The notes beneath the pieces are model-generated. The model saw nothing but the letters and a program-made list of their open reading frames with translations, searched no databases and was not told where the DNA came from. From assembly GCA_037445555.1 (NCBI GenBank), contig JBBIKG010000001.1:1-64000 (forward strand): DNA of 64,000 bases, in the 5' to 3' direction. The DNA comes from JAAYJT01 sp037445555. GTDB taxonomy: Bacteria > Bacteroidota > Bacteroidia > Bacteroidales > JAAYJT01. Shown here one piece after another: positions 1-8,796 of this stretch (position 1 is the stretch's first letter; every line of letters begins with the position of its first letter). The position numbers were made by a program, and so were the translations under genes.

Positions 1-96
1 CCCGGGGGTTCCCGGGTAGGCATAAATACCTGAGATGCCTGCATCAATAGCTGCCTGGGCTATGGCTTCATCCCCCAGCAATAACATTTTATTCAT
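1..96 (-). CDS. iorA: Indolepyruvate ferredoxin oxidoreductase alpha subunit, 5' fragment
   Basis: The reverse strand opens with ATG and reads 32 codons without a stop to the window edge. The peptide begins MNKMLLLGDEAIAQAA and continues through an AYPGTPG motif. This is the typical N-terminus of the IorA subunit, which binds thiamine diphosphate and oxidatively decarboxylates aryl pyruvates to aryl-acetyl-CoA with ferredoxin as acceptor. A second in-frame ATG lies at codon 4 (position 87), so the start could be either. The rest of the gene lies outside the window. The family call rests on about 30 residues but the motif is distinctive. Confidence 0.75.
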   Translation of the reverse strand, partial: MNKMLLLGDEAIAQAAIDAGISGIYAYPGTPG

Positions 97-315
97 AGAT
101 GACTATTTTGATAAAGAACTGTCTGATAATAAGGATAGTAAACCGCTGATAGTGAGCGCATGAGAGGACTCCTCACGTGTGGTTACAAATCTAACAATTA
201 TTCATATGCCAGCCAATTGTATTGGTAATACATACTCATTCTAAATAATGATTACACGAAATATCTGGCTCTGTGGACCGGCCCATATTCGGGCATTATT
301 CTGATCTTTGCAGGT
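97..315. other. Divergent intergenic region between iorA and acpH
   Basis: About 220 bp carries the upstream regions of two divergent genes. I see no convincing -33/-7 pair. A GATCTTTG at 303-310 resembles the -7 element but sits too close to the acpH start to give a normal leader. Confidence 0.5.
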
Positions 316-1026
316 ATGAACTTCCTGGCACATGCACTCCTTTCGGGCACCCATGAACCCATCATTGTGGGCAACTTTATTGCCGATCATGTGAAAGGCA
401 AGCCCGATAGCCGATTCAGTCCTGAAATCCTTCGCGGAATCGAACTGCACAGGTTTATTGACGACTTCACAGATAAGCATCCTGTGGTCAGGCAAAGTGT
501 TGGGCGGCTGAAACCTAAATATGCACGTTATTCGCCTGTGATCGTTGATATGTTTTACGACCATTTGCTGGCAAAGCACTGGAAAACCTACAGCGATATA
601 CCTCTCAGGAAGTTTACATATGGCGTTTACAAAGTGGTTCTTGGCTATTATCTGATTTTGCCTGCCAAAACAAAACGCATCTTACCCTTCATGATTGCCG
701 ATGACTGGCTGGCCGGATACTCCAGGCTCAGCGGCCTTGCGCAGGCCTTGCAGGGAATGGCCAGGCGAACCAGCTTTACTTCAGGAATGGAAACTGCTGT
801 ACACGATCTTCAGATGGATTATCATCTGTTTCTGGAGGAGTTCAATACTTTTTATCCTGAGTTGCAGAAAAATGTAGACGAAATCCTTGCAACATGGCCC
901 CCATTGCCCGCGGAAACTCCGAAAAGAATTTCTGCCGTAAACAAAGCCTATATACGAATGAACACGGCAATTAAACGCCAGATGCAGATGAACCGGCCGC
1001 CGTTTACCCGCGGTAAAAAAACATAA
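316..1026 (+). CDS. acpH: Acyl carrier protein phosphodiesterase family protein (DUF479)
   Basis: A 236-residue cytoplasmic protein of the AcpH/DUF479 family, whose E. coli member removes the phosphopantetheine arm from acyl carrier protein. It begins MNFLAHALLS, the usual start of the family, followed by the conserved GNFIADHVKG stretch near residue 20, HRFIDDFTDKH near 46-56 and DMFYDHLLAKHW near 80. These His/Asp clusters are expected to bind the catalytic metal. The C-terminal 30 residues are basic and not conserved. The gene stands alone and ends 9 bp from the stop of the convergent Asp-box protein, so the two 3' ends must overlap in mRNA. Confidence 0.85.
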   Translation: MNFLAHALLSGTHEPIIVGNFIADHVKGKPDSRFSPEILRGIELHRFIDDFTDKHPVVRQSVGRLKPKYARYSPVIVDMFYDHLLAKHWKTYSDIPLRKFTYGVYKVVLGYYLILPAKTKRILPFMIADDWLAGYSRLSGLAQALQGMARRTSFTSGMETAVHDLQMDYHLFLEEFNTFYPELQKNVDEILATWPPLPAETPKRISAVNKAYIRMNTAIKRQMQMNRPPFTRGKKT

Positions 1027-1035
1027 ATCGGGCAG

Positions 1036-4000
1036 CTACCTCACCACTACGATCTTGTGGGTTTGCTGATTTTGCCCCTGCCGAATACGTAGCAGGTACT
1101 GACCTCCCTGCAGCGATGCGGGAAGCGTAATCAACGCGCGGTTTTGCGCAGAAGCCTCTACTGACAGCACACGCTGCCCTGAGAGGGTAAACATCTCAAT
1201 GATTGCCCTTCCATGGGAGACTTCAAGTTCAACAAAAAGCTGATCTTTAGCCGGATTGGGATATACAAGAAAAGCCCTGGTCTCGGATACGGGTTTGTTG
1301 ACAGAGGTCGAAGGCTCCCCGTTGATGTTCATCGATGACGACTTGTAAGAAACCCCGCTGATCCATGACAATGCATAACAGTTGTGCGAACCACCGTAGG
1401 GCAGGTCAATCACGTCAACGCTCATTCCTACCAACGGCTGCCTGTAGGTTTTGACCAGCCTTCGGTTAACAAAGACCTGGACCGAGTCATACGCATCACG
1501 CATGTTTATCTGCAGGTCGACTCGTGAGGTGGTCGAAAGCCTGCGAAATTCGGTGATGAATGGCACCCGGTTAATTTCAGGAATAGTTACGCTCCAGATA
1601 CCTCGACCATGGGTTGCAGCAATTACCTGGTCATCAACCACTTTGAGTTCCCAAACTGAAACAGCAGGCAGTCCGTTGTTTGCTAGCGCCCAGGTTGTCC
1701 CGTTATCAGTCGACTCAATGATTCCTATCTCGGTTCCTGCCCAGAGAATTTTTGGATTCTGGGGCATGGCTATCAAACTGTACACTGCCACATCAGGAAA
1801 ACCGTTCTTGCTGATCGAATCAGCGCCATACCCTGAAATGTCTTCCCATGAGTTGCCCAGGTTAGTGGTACGCAGAACCTTCGGGGCCTTGGCAAACGAA
1901 AACAGCACATATGCGGTCGAATCTTCGGTAGGATGGGTGCCCAAACCTGAGATTCTTCCCAGAGTGGTCTGGGTAAAATTGGTGGTCGGATTAAAGGTGT
2001 CCCCGCCATCCTTCGACACATAAATATTCCCGGTGGATCGCATAGCGCCGCCAGCCCAAATGATATTGTAATTTGCCACCGAAACCTTCACATTGCTGTA
2101 GCTTCCAAACGACCAGTTTTGCGAAATGGGCTTTGAATTCCAGGATGCTCCAAAATCATCCGATTTCCATACACCGGTTTTGCCAACGGTGAATAGTACG
2201 TCGGGGTTATTTTTAGAATTGGCCAGTCTCGAAACAAAAGGAGCGTTGCCCGATCCGAAGTCGCTCAATCCTGACCTGGCCGAAGCCCATGAGGCTCCTC
2301 CGTTGATGGTTCGTCTGAAATTGTTGTACTGAGACCCGCCAATAATCCTAATGGGATCTTTGTAATGCCACACCGTTTCAAAACCGTCGCCCCCGATTAC
2401 CGCTTCGTAGTCAGTAGCCAGATTGGGATTCAACCCAAGCGGCGAGATCCAGGTACCGTTGTCCTGTGTGCCGCCGATATACCTGTTAAGCCAGGGGCTT
2501 TTATCCGCTCCGTAAAACTGGGCGGTATTATACCCCAGTCCTTTAAAAATGAAGTCATTGGTAAGCAAACCGGGATCGGTGGAGGTTTTCGACAGGAAAA
2601 CCCCGCCATCGTTAGCAACAAGCATTTTCATGGTTTTCGACACCTGATTCACAGGTATGAGGATAAGGTTGTGATGATCGGGATGGAAACGACTATCCTC
2701 GTAGTTGTTTTTGCCGGGATTGGCATGTTGGCTGTAAGCATCAGATGCTATAGCATATTCGGCGTATCGTATGGTAATGCTTCCCCATTTTATGCGCAGG
2801 TATGAATCGGGCAGATCGTCGGGCGCCCAGGTGCCGCCATCGGGTAAAACGGGCCAGAAGAAATACATCTGCTTGAAGGTATGCCCTCCATTTCGGGCGA
2901 TATTGCCATGAGGTGTCTGGTCGTAGGTAAGTGAGCTGATAAACACATATTCCCTTGCTCTGGAATCGATGCTGGCATCGCGCTTTTCAAGATCAAAAAC
3001 TCCGTTACGTTCCTGATCGCGGAATGAAACCATGAGCTGGCGATTGTTGGTAATGTCCCACACCTCGAATGGTACGTCCACGTAGTCCTTGTACTGATAG
3101 AGTGATGCAGCCACGCCGGCTCCGCCGTCACCATTGGTGCCTGCATCAGGAGGCACCTCAAAGCGGTGGGCTTTTTGCTTCCGTCCGCGGCCGAACCTCA
3201 CCTCCACCGAAACGAATTCATCGGCCGGGGCGCTTCCTTTTTCAAGCTTTCCACCGTAAAGTGTACCGCCAAAATTGATAAGGCTGATAAATGAGGACGT
3301 GTTATCTTCGTCCATACCGAGAAATCCGGGAGGGTTGGTTCCGGTACCTGTTCTCATGGTGGCCTTGAAAACATTTACTCCGGCCACATATACGCGGCTG
3401 TCATCATAGGGGCTGATGGCTATGGTATTGTTAAACCAACCCTGCCCACCTAAAAAATCATAGGTTGTAGTTCCGGTTGCCGCCCTCACCACACTCCAGC
3501 TGCCGGCCGCATTGTCTGATATATAGAGATCCGACCCGTTACCCGAAACTCCCCCTTCGGCGGAGGCAAACAGCCTCTGGGGGTTTGTGGGTGCAATAGC
3601 CACTTCGATCCTGCCACCCGGAGCCAGCCCGTTGGAGGCAAACAACCATGTTTCGCCTGCGTCGGTTGATTTATACACCCCGCGTCCGTAAACTGTGGCA
3701 TACTGTATGTTGAAATCGGAGGGATGATATAGAATTTGCTGCACCCTGCCGATTTTATCGGCATTGAACACCTTGCGCCACGTCAATCCGCCATCCGTTG
3801 ATTTGTAAATGCCTGATACAAACTTTGACAGGCTGCCGGTGTTGGTTGCAGCCAGCAGAATGCCAGGATTGGACGGATGAATGGCGATACGGTTAACATT
3901 TTGAAAATCATTGGTTTTAGAGGTTGATGCCAAAGATACCCAGGTTTCCCCCCGGTCGGTGCTTTTTAGAATGCCATCACCGTTGATCATACCTATACCA

Positions 4001-4569
4001 TAAAATCCCTCGCCGGTTCCGGCATAAAGGATGGCTGGGTTTGATGGCGAGATGGCAATGCAGGAGATGGCAAGGTTCGGTAGCTGAGGTGTTTTGTTTT
4101 CCCAGCTGGCTCCTTCGTTGGTGGTTTTCCAGATACCTCCGCCAACAGACCCTGCTATCCAAGTTCTGCCTGTAAGATCCAAAGGGTCAACAACTAAACC
4201 ACGTGTGCGCCCCGGTACATTTCTTGGGCCGCGTTCGATCCAGGGCAAAACAGTGCCGGATGATTTAAAAGCAACCGCGTCCTGCATCCGTTTGAGTTCC
4301 ACTATTTTGTGGCCTGGAAAATAGCCCATCTCTGTTTCATTGTCGCGTATGCGTATGTCACGGTGGAAGGCGATGTACTGATCAGGCTGATCGAACTTTT
4401 TGTGATACCCTGCCTGACGGCGCTGCGCCTTGGCTCTAATGTCATCCCTGAAGCTCTGTGCAAAGCGGGTCTTTATGTAAGAAACCTGGTTGAAATCCGG
4501 GTGATACTCGAACAAGAGTAATATCACTGCAATAGATGCAACAACGTAGCGTAGTGTTCTGAAATTCAT
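1036..4569 (-). CDS. Secreted Asp-box (BNR/sortilin-like) repeat protein with T9SS type A sorting domain
   Basis: A 1,177-residue exported protein. After a signal peptide (MNFRTLRYVV then a hydrophobic run ending in LLLFEYH) come many Asp-box repeats of the form S/T-x-D-x-G-x-T-W: STDRGETW, STDGGLTW, STDAGETW, TTNLGNSW, SKDGGDTF and STDNGTTW. These mark beta-propellers of the sialidase/sortilin/photosystem-stability type. The last 75 residues (VYPNPAKDQLFVEL to the end, ...GGQYLLRI...) are a Por secretion type A sorting domain, so the product crosses the outer membrane through T9SS and is probably cell-surface attached or released. The reading frame extends to 4671, but that start would run into the upstream gene. 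ATG at 4569 has a GAGG five bases before it; 4590 is the alternative. The substrate is unknown. Confidence 0.85.
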   Translation of the reverse strand: MNFRTLRYVVASIAVILLLFEYHPDFNQVSYIKTRFAQSFRDDIRAKAQRRQAGYHKKFDQPDQYIAFHRDIRIRDNETEMGYFPGHKIVELKRMQDAVAFKSSGTVLPWIERGPRNVPGRTRGLVVDPLDLTGRTWIAGSVGGGIWKTTNEGASWENKTPQLPNLAISCIAISPSNPAILYAGTGEGFYGIGMINGDGILKSTDRGETWVSLASTSKTNDFQNVNRIAIHPSNPGILLAATNTGSLSKFVSGIYKSTDGGLTWRKVFNADKIGRVQQILYHPSDFNIQYATVYGRGVYKSTDAGETWLFASNGLAPGGRIEVAIAPTNPQRLFASAEGGVSGNGSDLYISDNAAGSWSVVRAATGTTTYDFLGGQGWFNNTIAISPYDDSRVYVAGVNVFKATMRTGTGTNPPGFLGMDEDNTSSFISLINFGGTLYGGKLEKGSAPADEFVSVEVRFGRGRKQKAHRFEVPPDAGTNGDGGAGVAASLYQYKDYVDVPFEVWDITNNRQLMVSFRDQERNGVFDLEKRDASIDSRAREYVFISSLTYDQTPHGNIARNGGHTFKQMYFFWPVLPDGGTWAPDDLPDSYLRIKWGSITIRYAEYAIASDAYSQHANPGKNNYEDSRFHPDHHNLILIPVNQVSKTMKMLVANDGGVFLSKTSTDPGLLTNDFIFKGLGYNTAQFYGADKSPWLNRYIGGTQDNGTWISPLGLNPNLATDYEAVIGGDGFETVWHYKDPIRIIGGSQYNNFRRTINGGASWASARSGLSDFGSGNAPFVSRLANSKNNPDVLFTVGKTGVWKSDDFGASWNSKPISQNWSFGSYSNVKVSVANYNIIWAGGAMRSTGNIYVSKDGGDTFNPTTNFTQTTLGRISGLGTHPTEDSTAYVLFSFAKAPKVLRTTNLGNSWEDISGYGADSISKNGFPDVAVYSLIAMPQNPKILWAGTEIGIIESTDNGTTWALANNGLPAVSVWELKVVDDQVIAATHGRGIWSVTIPEINRVPFITEFRRLSTTSRVDLQINMRDAYDSVQVFVNRRLVKTYRQPLVGMSVDVIDLPYGGSHNCYALSWISGVSYKSSSMNINGEPSTSVNKPVSETRAFLVYPNPAKDQLFVELEVSHGRAIIEMFTLSGQRVLSVEASAQNRALITLPASLQGGQYLLRIRQGQNQQTHKIVVVR

Positions 4570-4622
4570 AAACGCCTCAATTCTGTTCATTTTGCGAAAC
4601 CTGTAATGGGGTCTCACTTGGG

Positions 4623-5057
4623 TCAGGGGGTATAATCTTTTCGAATTACGTTTTTTTTCTTCACATCCCAAAAGATGATGTTTTGATCTACAGCGGTGTC
4701 AGTGGCGATAATTCCTGGGATAGTTACAATTTTTAATGTTGTATCGTCATGCCAGCTAACCTCACCACGGGCAAGTGTTTGCTGGTGGGCGATCTTGTGC
4801 AGGCTTATGTCATAAACCAAGAACCTAAGTGTGCCAAACGGGTCGATTCCTGACGTTGGTGTGGTGCTTTGGCAAAGTACGAATGTGGCTGATTCGTTGT
4901 ACTGAACGTCGAAACTACTTCCTAATTGCCTCACAGCAAGGTTAAAAAAGTCTTCATTGCGGGTTGAGTGTTTACTGCCACACGGTTGTTTGGGTGTATG
5001 GCAGGAATAGACCAGCATTGGCAGGCCGGCAAGCACTATAAATTGACTGAAACGCAT
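4623..5057 (-). CDS. Predicted lipoprotein of unknown function
   Basis: A 144-residue protein with a short signal peptide (MRFSQFIVLAGLPML) ending in a lipobox-like VYSC, so Cys19 is the probable lipidated residue. The mature part has no motif I recognise. It lies 53 bp upstream of the large Asp-box protein on the same strand and may be co-transcribed with it, which would make it a candidate partner in surface display, but this is inference from position only. The aa composition (charged, several Trp/Phe and beta-rich stretches) fits a small periplasmic-facing domain. Confidence 0.65.
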   Translation of the reverse strand: MRFSQFIVLAGLPMLVYSCHTPKQPCGSKHSTRNEDFFNLAVRQLGSSFDVQYNESATFVLCQSTTPTSGIDPFGTLRFLVYDISLHKIAHQQTLARGEVSWHDDTTLKIVTIPGIIATDTAVDQNIIFWDVKKKNVIRKDYTP

Positions 5058-5167
5058 CAGCTCCGGAAGTTTGTCTTAAAACCTCTAATTTAAAGGCAAA
5101 AGTAGCTTAAAAGAGGTTACCATCCAATCCTGCGGGCAAACAAAGAGACGAAGAAAGGGTGAGTAAG

Positions 5168-6490
5168 TTATTCTCCCAGGTCGAGGATGTTTCCTTTGGC
5201 AAACTCCTCAAGCATTGCAGTGGTAACCGATTTGGGTCTTTCGAGCGGATACCCAAGGGCGCGGTCCCAAACCAGGTTAGCAGCAATACCCAGCGCGCGG
5301 CCAATAGAAAATAAAACAGTATAGAAATCATACTGGGTTACTCCGTAATGCCAGTGTAGCACCCCGGTCTGAGCATCGAGATTGGGCCAGGGATTTTTTG
5401 CCTTACCCTGTTCCATGAGGATGGGCGGAACAATATGATATAGTTTGTTTACCAGCTGGAACAAGGGATCTTCGGGCATATGTTTCAGACAGAAATCGCG
5501 CTGAATGGTATAGCGGGGGTCAGTCTTACGCAACACGGCATGCCCATATCCAGGTATCACCTGGCCACTGTTCAGTGTGCTCCATACAAACTGTTTAAGT
5601 TCGTCATCGGTTGGATTGTCAGTGCCAAGCTTTTCCATCAGATCCTGCAACCAACGCAACACTTCCTGGTTTGCGAGCCCGTGCAAAGGTCCTGCCAGGC
5701 CATTAACCATAGCCGCCGTTGACAAATAAATGTCCGACAGGCTGCTGCCCACCAGGTGTGCCGTGTGGGCGCTCACATTGCCGCTTTCGTGATCCGCGTG
5801 AATGATGAAATGCAAGCGCGAAACATCATCGTAGGGCTTGCCTATTCCCATCATATGGGCAAAATTGGCTCCAAAGTCAAGGTAAGGATTGGATTGTATC
5901 CTTTTGCCGTCGCGATAAAGCTTTGCGAAGATATAAGTGGCGACCTCGGGCAACTTGGCCAGCATGTTCAGGGCATCTTCATACATCGGATCCCACAGGT
6001 CGTTTTTGTGGATGCCGGCATGATACTTCTTGGCAAAGAACGACTCACGCTGCATGGTCATTACAGCGCTCGAAAAGATGGTCATGGGGTGGCTGCAGCA
6101 CGGAAATGAATCAATTACCTCGTACACATAGCGTGGCAAAATGCGTCGTTTATTGAATTCGTCCGCCATCTCCGACACCTCTTCCTGCGTGGGAACATCG
6201 CCGGTGAGCAATAGGTAGTACAACCCTTCGACGTATGGCATTTCGGAATCCTTAGGTTTTGGTAGTTTCTCAAAAACTTCCGGCAGGGTGTATCCGCGGT
6301 AACGGATACCTTCCATCGGGTCAAGGTACGAAATGTCGGTAACCAGGCTTTTCAGCCCCCTCATACCGCCAATTACCTGGCCGATAGTAATTTTATCGAT
6401 CACCACATCTCCGTGTTCTTTGAGAAGTTTTGCTGTTCTCGGACGCCACTCTTCAATTTTACGGCGCAGTTTGTCCTTGACTCTTTCCAT
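5168..6490 (-). CDS. gltA: Citrate synthase, eukaryote-like type
   Basis: A 440-residue citrate synthase condensing oxaloacetate and acetyl-CoA, the entry to the TCA cycle. The catalytic triad is visible: His270 in GPLHGLANQEV, His317 in IPGYGHAVLR and Asp372 in PWPNLDAQTG, matching His274/His320/Asp375 of the pig mitochondrial enzyme in both motif and spacing. Other stretches (HADHESGNVSAHTAHLVGSS, EQGKAKNPWPN) also read like the mitochondrial enzyme rather than E. coli GltA, and there is no N-terminal NADH-binding domain. Similar eukaryote-like enzymes are known from Geobacter and some Bacteroidota. It is preceded by an AT-rich region with two candidate -7 elements and probably has its own promoter. 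Confidence 0.95.
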   Translation of the reverse strand: MERVKDKLRRKIEEWRPRTAKLLKEHGDVVIDKITIGQVIGGMRGLKSLVTDISYLDPMEGIRYRGYTLPEVFEKLPKPKDSEMPYVEGLYYLLLTGDVPTQEEVSEMADEFNKRRILPRYVYEVIDSFPCCSHPMTIFSSAVMTMQRESFFAKKYHAGIHKNDLWDPMYEDALNMLAKLPEVATYIFAKLYRDGKRIQSNPYLDFGANFAHMMGIGKPYDDVSRLHFIIHADHESGNVSAHTAHLVGSSLSDIYLSTAAMVNGLAGPLHGLANQEVLRWLQDLMEKLGTDNPTDDELKQFVWSTLNSGQVIPGYGHAVLRKTDPRYTIQRDFCLKHMPEDPLFQLVNKLYHIVPPILMEQGKAKNPWPNLDAQTGVLHWHYGVTQYDFYTVLFSIGRALGIAANLVWDRALGYPLERPKSVTTAMLEEFAKGNILDLGE

Positions 6491-6845
6491 AGTCTAAATG
6501 ATTGTAATTGGTTATTAAAGATGGTTTAATCGCAATTTTTCCGTATCTGATCGTATCGGCGATGCTAGTGCATTCACCCGTTGTTATACACTAAGGTAAA
6601 TCTTTTTTATTATCAACAAATATATATAAATATATATATGATAAAACATCTCTTTGCCAAAAATAAATTATTGATATATAAACTGATGAGCCTATAGGAT
6701 TGTTTATGAAAAACTAAAAAATATCCGTGACCTGCATCTGACCTTTCCGTAGAATGGGGCCGGTTGATTCAACCCTTGTCATCAGGGAATGACCACTTGA
6801 TAAAGGCTAATCAGGCCTGCGCTCTGAACGGATCAAAATTCCGTT
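6491..6845. other. 355-bp gene-free region upstream of citrate synthase
   Basis: I find no open reading frame of note. The centre (6600-6680) is very AT-rich, with runs of alternating TA, and holds two minus-strand -7 candidates (annotated separately). Next to the dtd stop there is a perfect 7-bp inverted repeat, GAACGGA/TCCGTTC (6826-6832 and 6840-6846, 7-nt loop), that lacks a T-run and would be a weak terminator for dtd at best. Confidence 0.6.
6617..6665 (-). promoter_or_regulatory. Candidate promoter(s) of citrate synthase
   Basis: Two minus-strand matches to TAnnTTTG occur upstream of the gene: TATATTTG (6617-6624) and TATTTTTG (6658-6665). Neither has a clear TTTG at the -33 spacing. 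The surrounding AT-richness makes chance matches more likely, so only one or neither may be used. Leaders would be about 120-165 nt. Confidence 0.35.
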
Positions 6846-7298
6846 CTACTCTCTGAGTTTTGAGTCGATAATGATTGTCACCGGACCGTCGTTAATGAGT
6901 TGCACCTCCATCATTGCTCCGAAAATACCTTTAGAAACGGGACGATTGATGAATGAAGCCAGGGTGTCGATAAAAAACTCATACAACGGAATGGCTGTTT
7001 CGGGTCTGGCCGCTTTGATGTAGGATGGCCGGTTGCCTTTTCGCGTACTGGCATGCAGGGTAAACTGGCTGACCACCAGCACTTCCCCACGGGTTTCCTG
7101 CACGTCAAGATTCATAACTCCTTCATTGTCAGCGAAAATACGTAGCCTGGCGATTTTTGCAACCAGCCACTGAGCATCCTCATGCCCATCGTTTTCTTCA
7201 ATTCCAAGCAGGATCATCATGCCAGAGCCTATGTTGGCAATGGTCTGCCCATCAACAACTACCGACGACTCTTTTACCCTTTGAATTACTGCACGCAT
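6846..7298 (-). CDS. dtd: D-aminoacyl-tRNA deacylase
   Basis: A 150-residue cytoplasmic enzyme that hydrolyses D-amino acids mischarged on tRNA (and glycine from tRNA-Ala). It starts MRAVIQRVKESSVVVDG, the standard N-terminus, and carries the active-site SQFTLHA motif at about residue 77 and the cross-subunit NDGPVT motif near 136 (the Gly-Pro motif that confers chiral selectivity). The length equals the family norm (about 145-150). It follows rsgA after 27 bp on the same strand and is probably the last gene of a cupin-rsgA-dtd unit. Confidence 0.95.
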   Translation of the reverse strand: MRAVIQRVKESSVVVDGQTIANIGSGMMILLGIEENDGHEDAQWLVAKIARLRIFADNEGVMNLDVQETRGEVLVVSQFTLHASTRKGNRPSYIKAARPETAIPLYEFFIDTLASFINRPVSKGIFGAMMEVQLINDGPVTIIIDSKLRE

Positions 7299-7325
7299 AA
7301 CAGCCAGGTGGTATTATTTGTCATG

Positions 7326-8261
7326 TCACCATTCATTGATATCAAATTCCTCATCGTTCAGGATGCTCATGTAGCTTGAATATCGCTCCCGGCTGATGAG
7401 GCCGGCCATAAGCTGGCGTTTCACCTCGCAGTCAGGTTCGTGGGTGTGAGTACAGTTATGAAATTTGCATCCGTCGCTTACCGCACGCATCTCAGGAAAT
7501 CGCTCCCACACCTCTGACCGATCGAAATCGGTTAAGCTAAACTCTTTGATACCCGGTGTATCGATGATGAATCCGCCCGACACCAGCTCAAACATCTCGG
7601 CAAAGGTGGTGGTGTGTTTGCCTTTTTCGTGGTAGGATGAAATTTCGCCTGTGCGGAGGTTCAATCCGGGCTCAATACTGTTGATCAGTGCGGATTTGCC
7701 CACGCCTGAATGTCCGGATAACAAAACGGTTTTGGCGACCAAACGGTTTCGAAGCGTTTCGATGCCCTCGCCCAAAAGGGTAGAACTGAAAAAGCTGGGG
7801 TAGCCGATAGCCGAATATCTTTCTGCCAATTCGTGCACCCGCGCCAACTTTTCAAAATCGTACAGGTCGTACTTGTTAAAAATGAGGCAGGCAGGTATAT
7901 GATATGCTTCGGCAGTAACAAGAAAACGGTCGATAAATCCCAGCGAAGTGGCAGGATAGGCCAGAGTGGCTATAAGCCAGGCCTCGTCGATATTGGCGGC
8001 AATAATATGTTGCGCCTTCGATAACCTGATCGACCTTCGGATAATATAATTATTTCGGGGTAGCACTGAAGTGATAAGTCCTGTGGCTGTATCTGGTTCC
8101 TGTTCAACCGCCACCCTGTCACCTACAGCTACCACGTTGGTGGTTCGCAGGTCTTTCAGGCGGAGCTTTCCTCGCAGCCGGCATTCGATTCGCGTACCGT
8201 CATCCAGCCTAACAGTATACCAACTCCCTGTTGAACGGGTTATGATTCCTTCCATATACAA
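7326..8261 (-). CDS. rsgA: Small ribosomal subunit biogenesis GTPase RsgA
   Basis: A 311-residue circularly permuted GTPase that helps late 30S maturation. An OB-fold N-terminus (residues 1-70) precedes the permuted G domain with G4 NKYD first, then the P-loop GHSGVGKSALIN and the G3 DTPG. The C-terminal zinc finger is complete: Cys and His residues in DGCKFHNCTHTHEPDC. The start MYMEG offers two ATGs two codons apart; the distal one leaves 17 bp to the upstream cupin gene. Neighbour dtd also acts in translation quality control. Confidence 0.95.
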   Translation of the reverse strand: MYMEGIITRSTGSWYTVRLDDGTRIECRLRGKLRLKDLRTTNVVAVGDRVAVEQEPDTATGLITSVLPRNNYIIRRSIRLSKAQHIIAANIDEAWLIATLAYPATSLGFIDRFLVTAEAYHIPACLIFNKYDLYDFEKLARVHELAERYSAIGYPSFFSSTLLGEGIETLRNRLVAKTVLLSGHSGVGKSALINSIEPGLNLRTGEISSYHEKGKHTTTFAEMFELVSGGFIIDTPGIKEFSLTDFDRSEVWERFPEMRAVSDGCKFHNCTHTHEPDCEVKRQLMAGLISRERYSSYMSILNDEEFDINEW

Positions 8262-8278
8262 AATCTGTCAAAGCGGAT

Positions 8279-8554
8279 TTATTGATAAGGGAAATTATAG
8301 TGCTTACGGACAGGCTGGGTTATGTTCCATAGGCATTGCAAGCCTTTGCGAAAGGTGACAAAATCGCCGGGTTTGATGCTGAAAACTCCTTCGCTGGTTT
8401 CAACAGTGACCTCGCCCGATAAGATGAAACATTCTTCGTCGGCATCATACTCGTAGGCAAAGCGGGAGATCCCCTTTTCCCACACCGGCCATTCGGTCAC
8501 GCCTTTTCCCCTGATTTCTTCTGCCGACGGTGAGGTGATGACGATTTTTCCCAT
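8279..8554 (-). CDS. Small cupin-domain protein (Cupin_3/DUF861-like)
   Basis: A 91-residue single-domain cupin. The stretch FAYEYDADEECFILSGEVTV followed by IKPGDFVTFRKG gives the two cupin motifs, although the first has Glu/Glu where many metal cupins have His, as is usual in the Cupin_3 group. The product ends HYNFPYQ. It lies 17 bp before rsgA and probably shares its transcript. The ligand and reaction are unknown; members of this group are often annotated as ureidoglycolate-hydrolase-like or ethanolamine-related without proof. Confidence 0.8.
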   Translation of the reverse strand: MGKIVITSPSAEEIRGKGVTEWPVWEKGISRFAYEYDADEECFILSGEVTVETSEGVFSIKPGDFVTFRKGLQCLWNITQPVRKHYNFPYQ

Positions 8555-8796
8555 GATCAGAATTTTATGTAAATGTAGACTATTATAACTAATGAATGCG
8601 TAGGGGACCGGGCGGCGGATTCAACTCACCCATTTTCAATAAAAAGGCTTTACGGGTAATGATTGCGGTTGTTCATGACCGAAACAGGCGCTCCAACATC
8701 ATAAGGGTTACCACAACATTGTAACATAGTTTTCCTGCTTTAATTTTCCAGTTTTAATTAACCATATAGAACACCGGTCGGTCATACCTCATATCA

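Noticed and set aside
1451..3764. Several open frames opposite to or within the Asp-box gene
   Set aside because: They are antisense or out-of-frame shadows with odd composition; the gene itself has clear repeats and a sorting domain.
4570..4671. Start of the Asp-box protein at 4671
   Set aside because: It would overlap the upstream lipoprotein gene by about 50 bp and put 34 basic residues before the signal peptide.
6600..6680. AT-rich alternating TA stretch as a possible replication origin
   Set aside because: No DnaA-box cluster was seen, and dnaA or other origin genes are not nearby. It fits an AT-rich promoter region.
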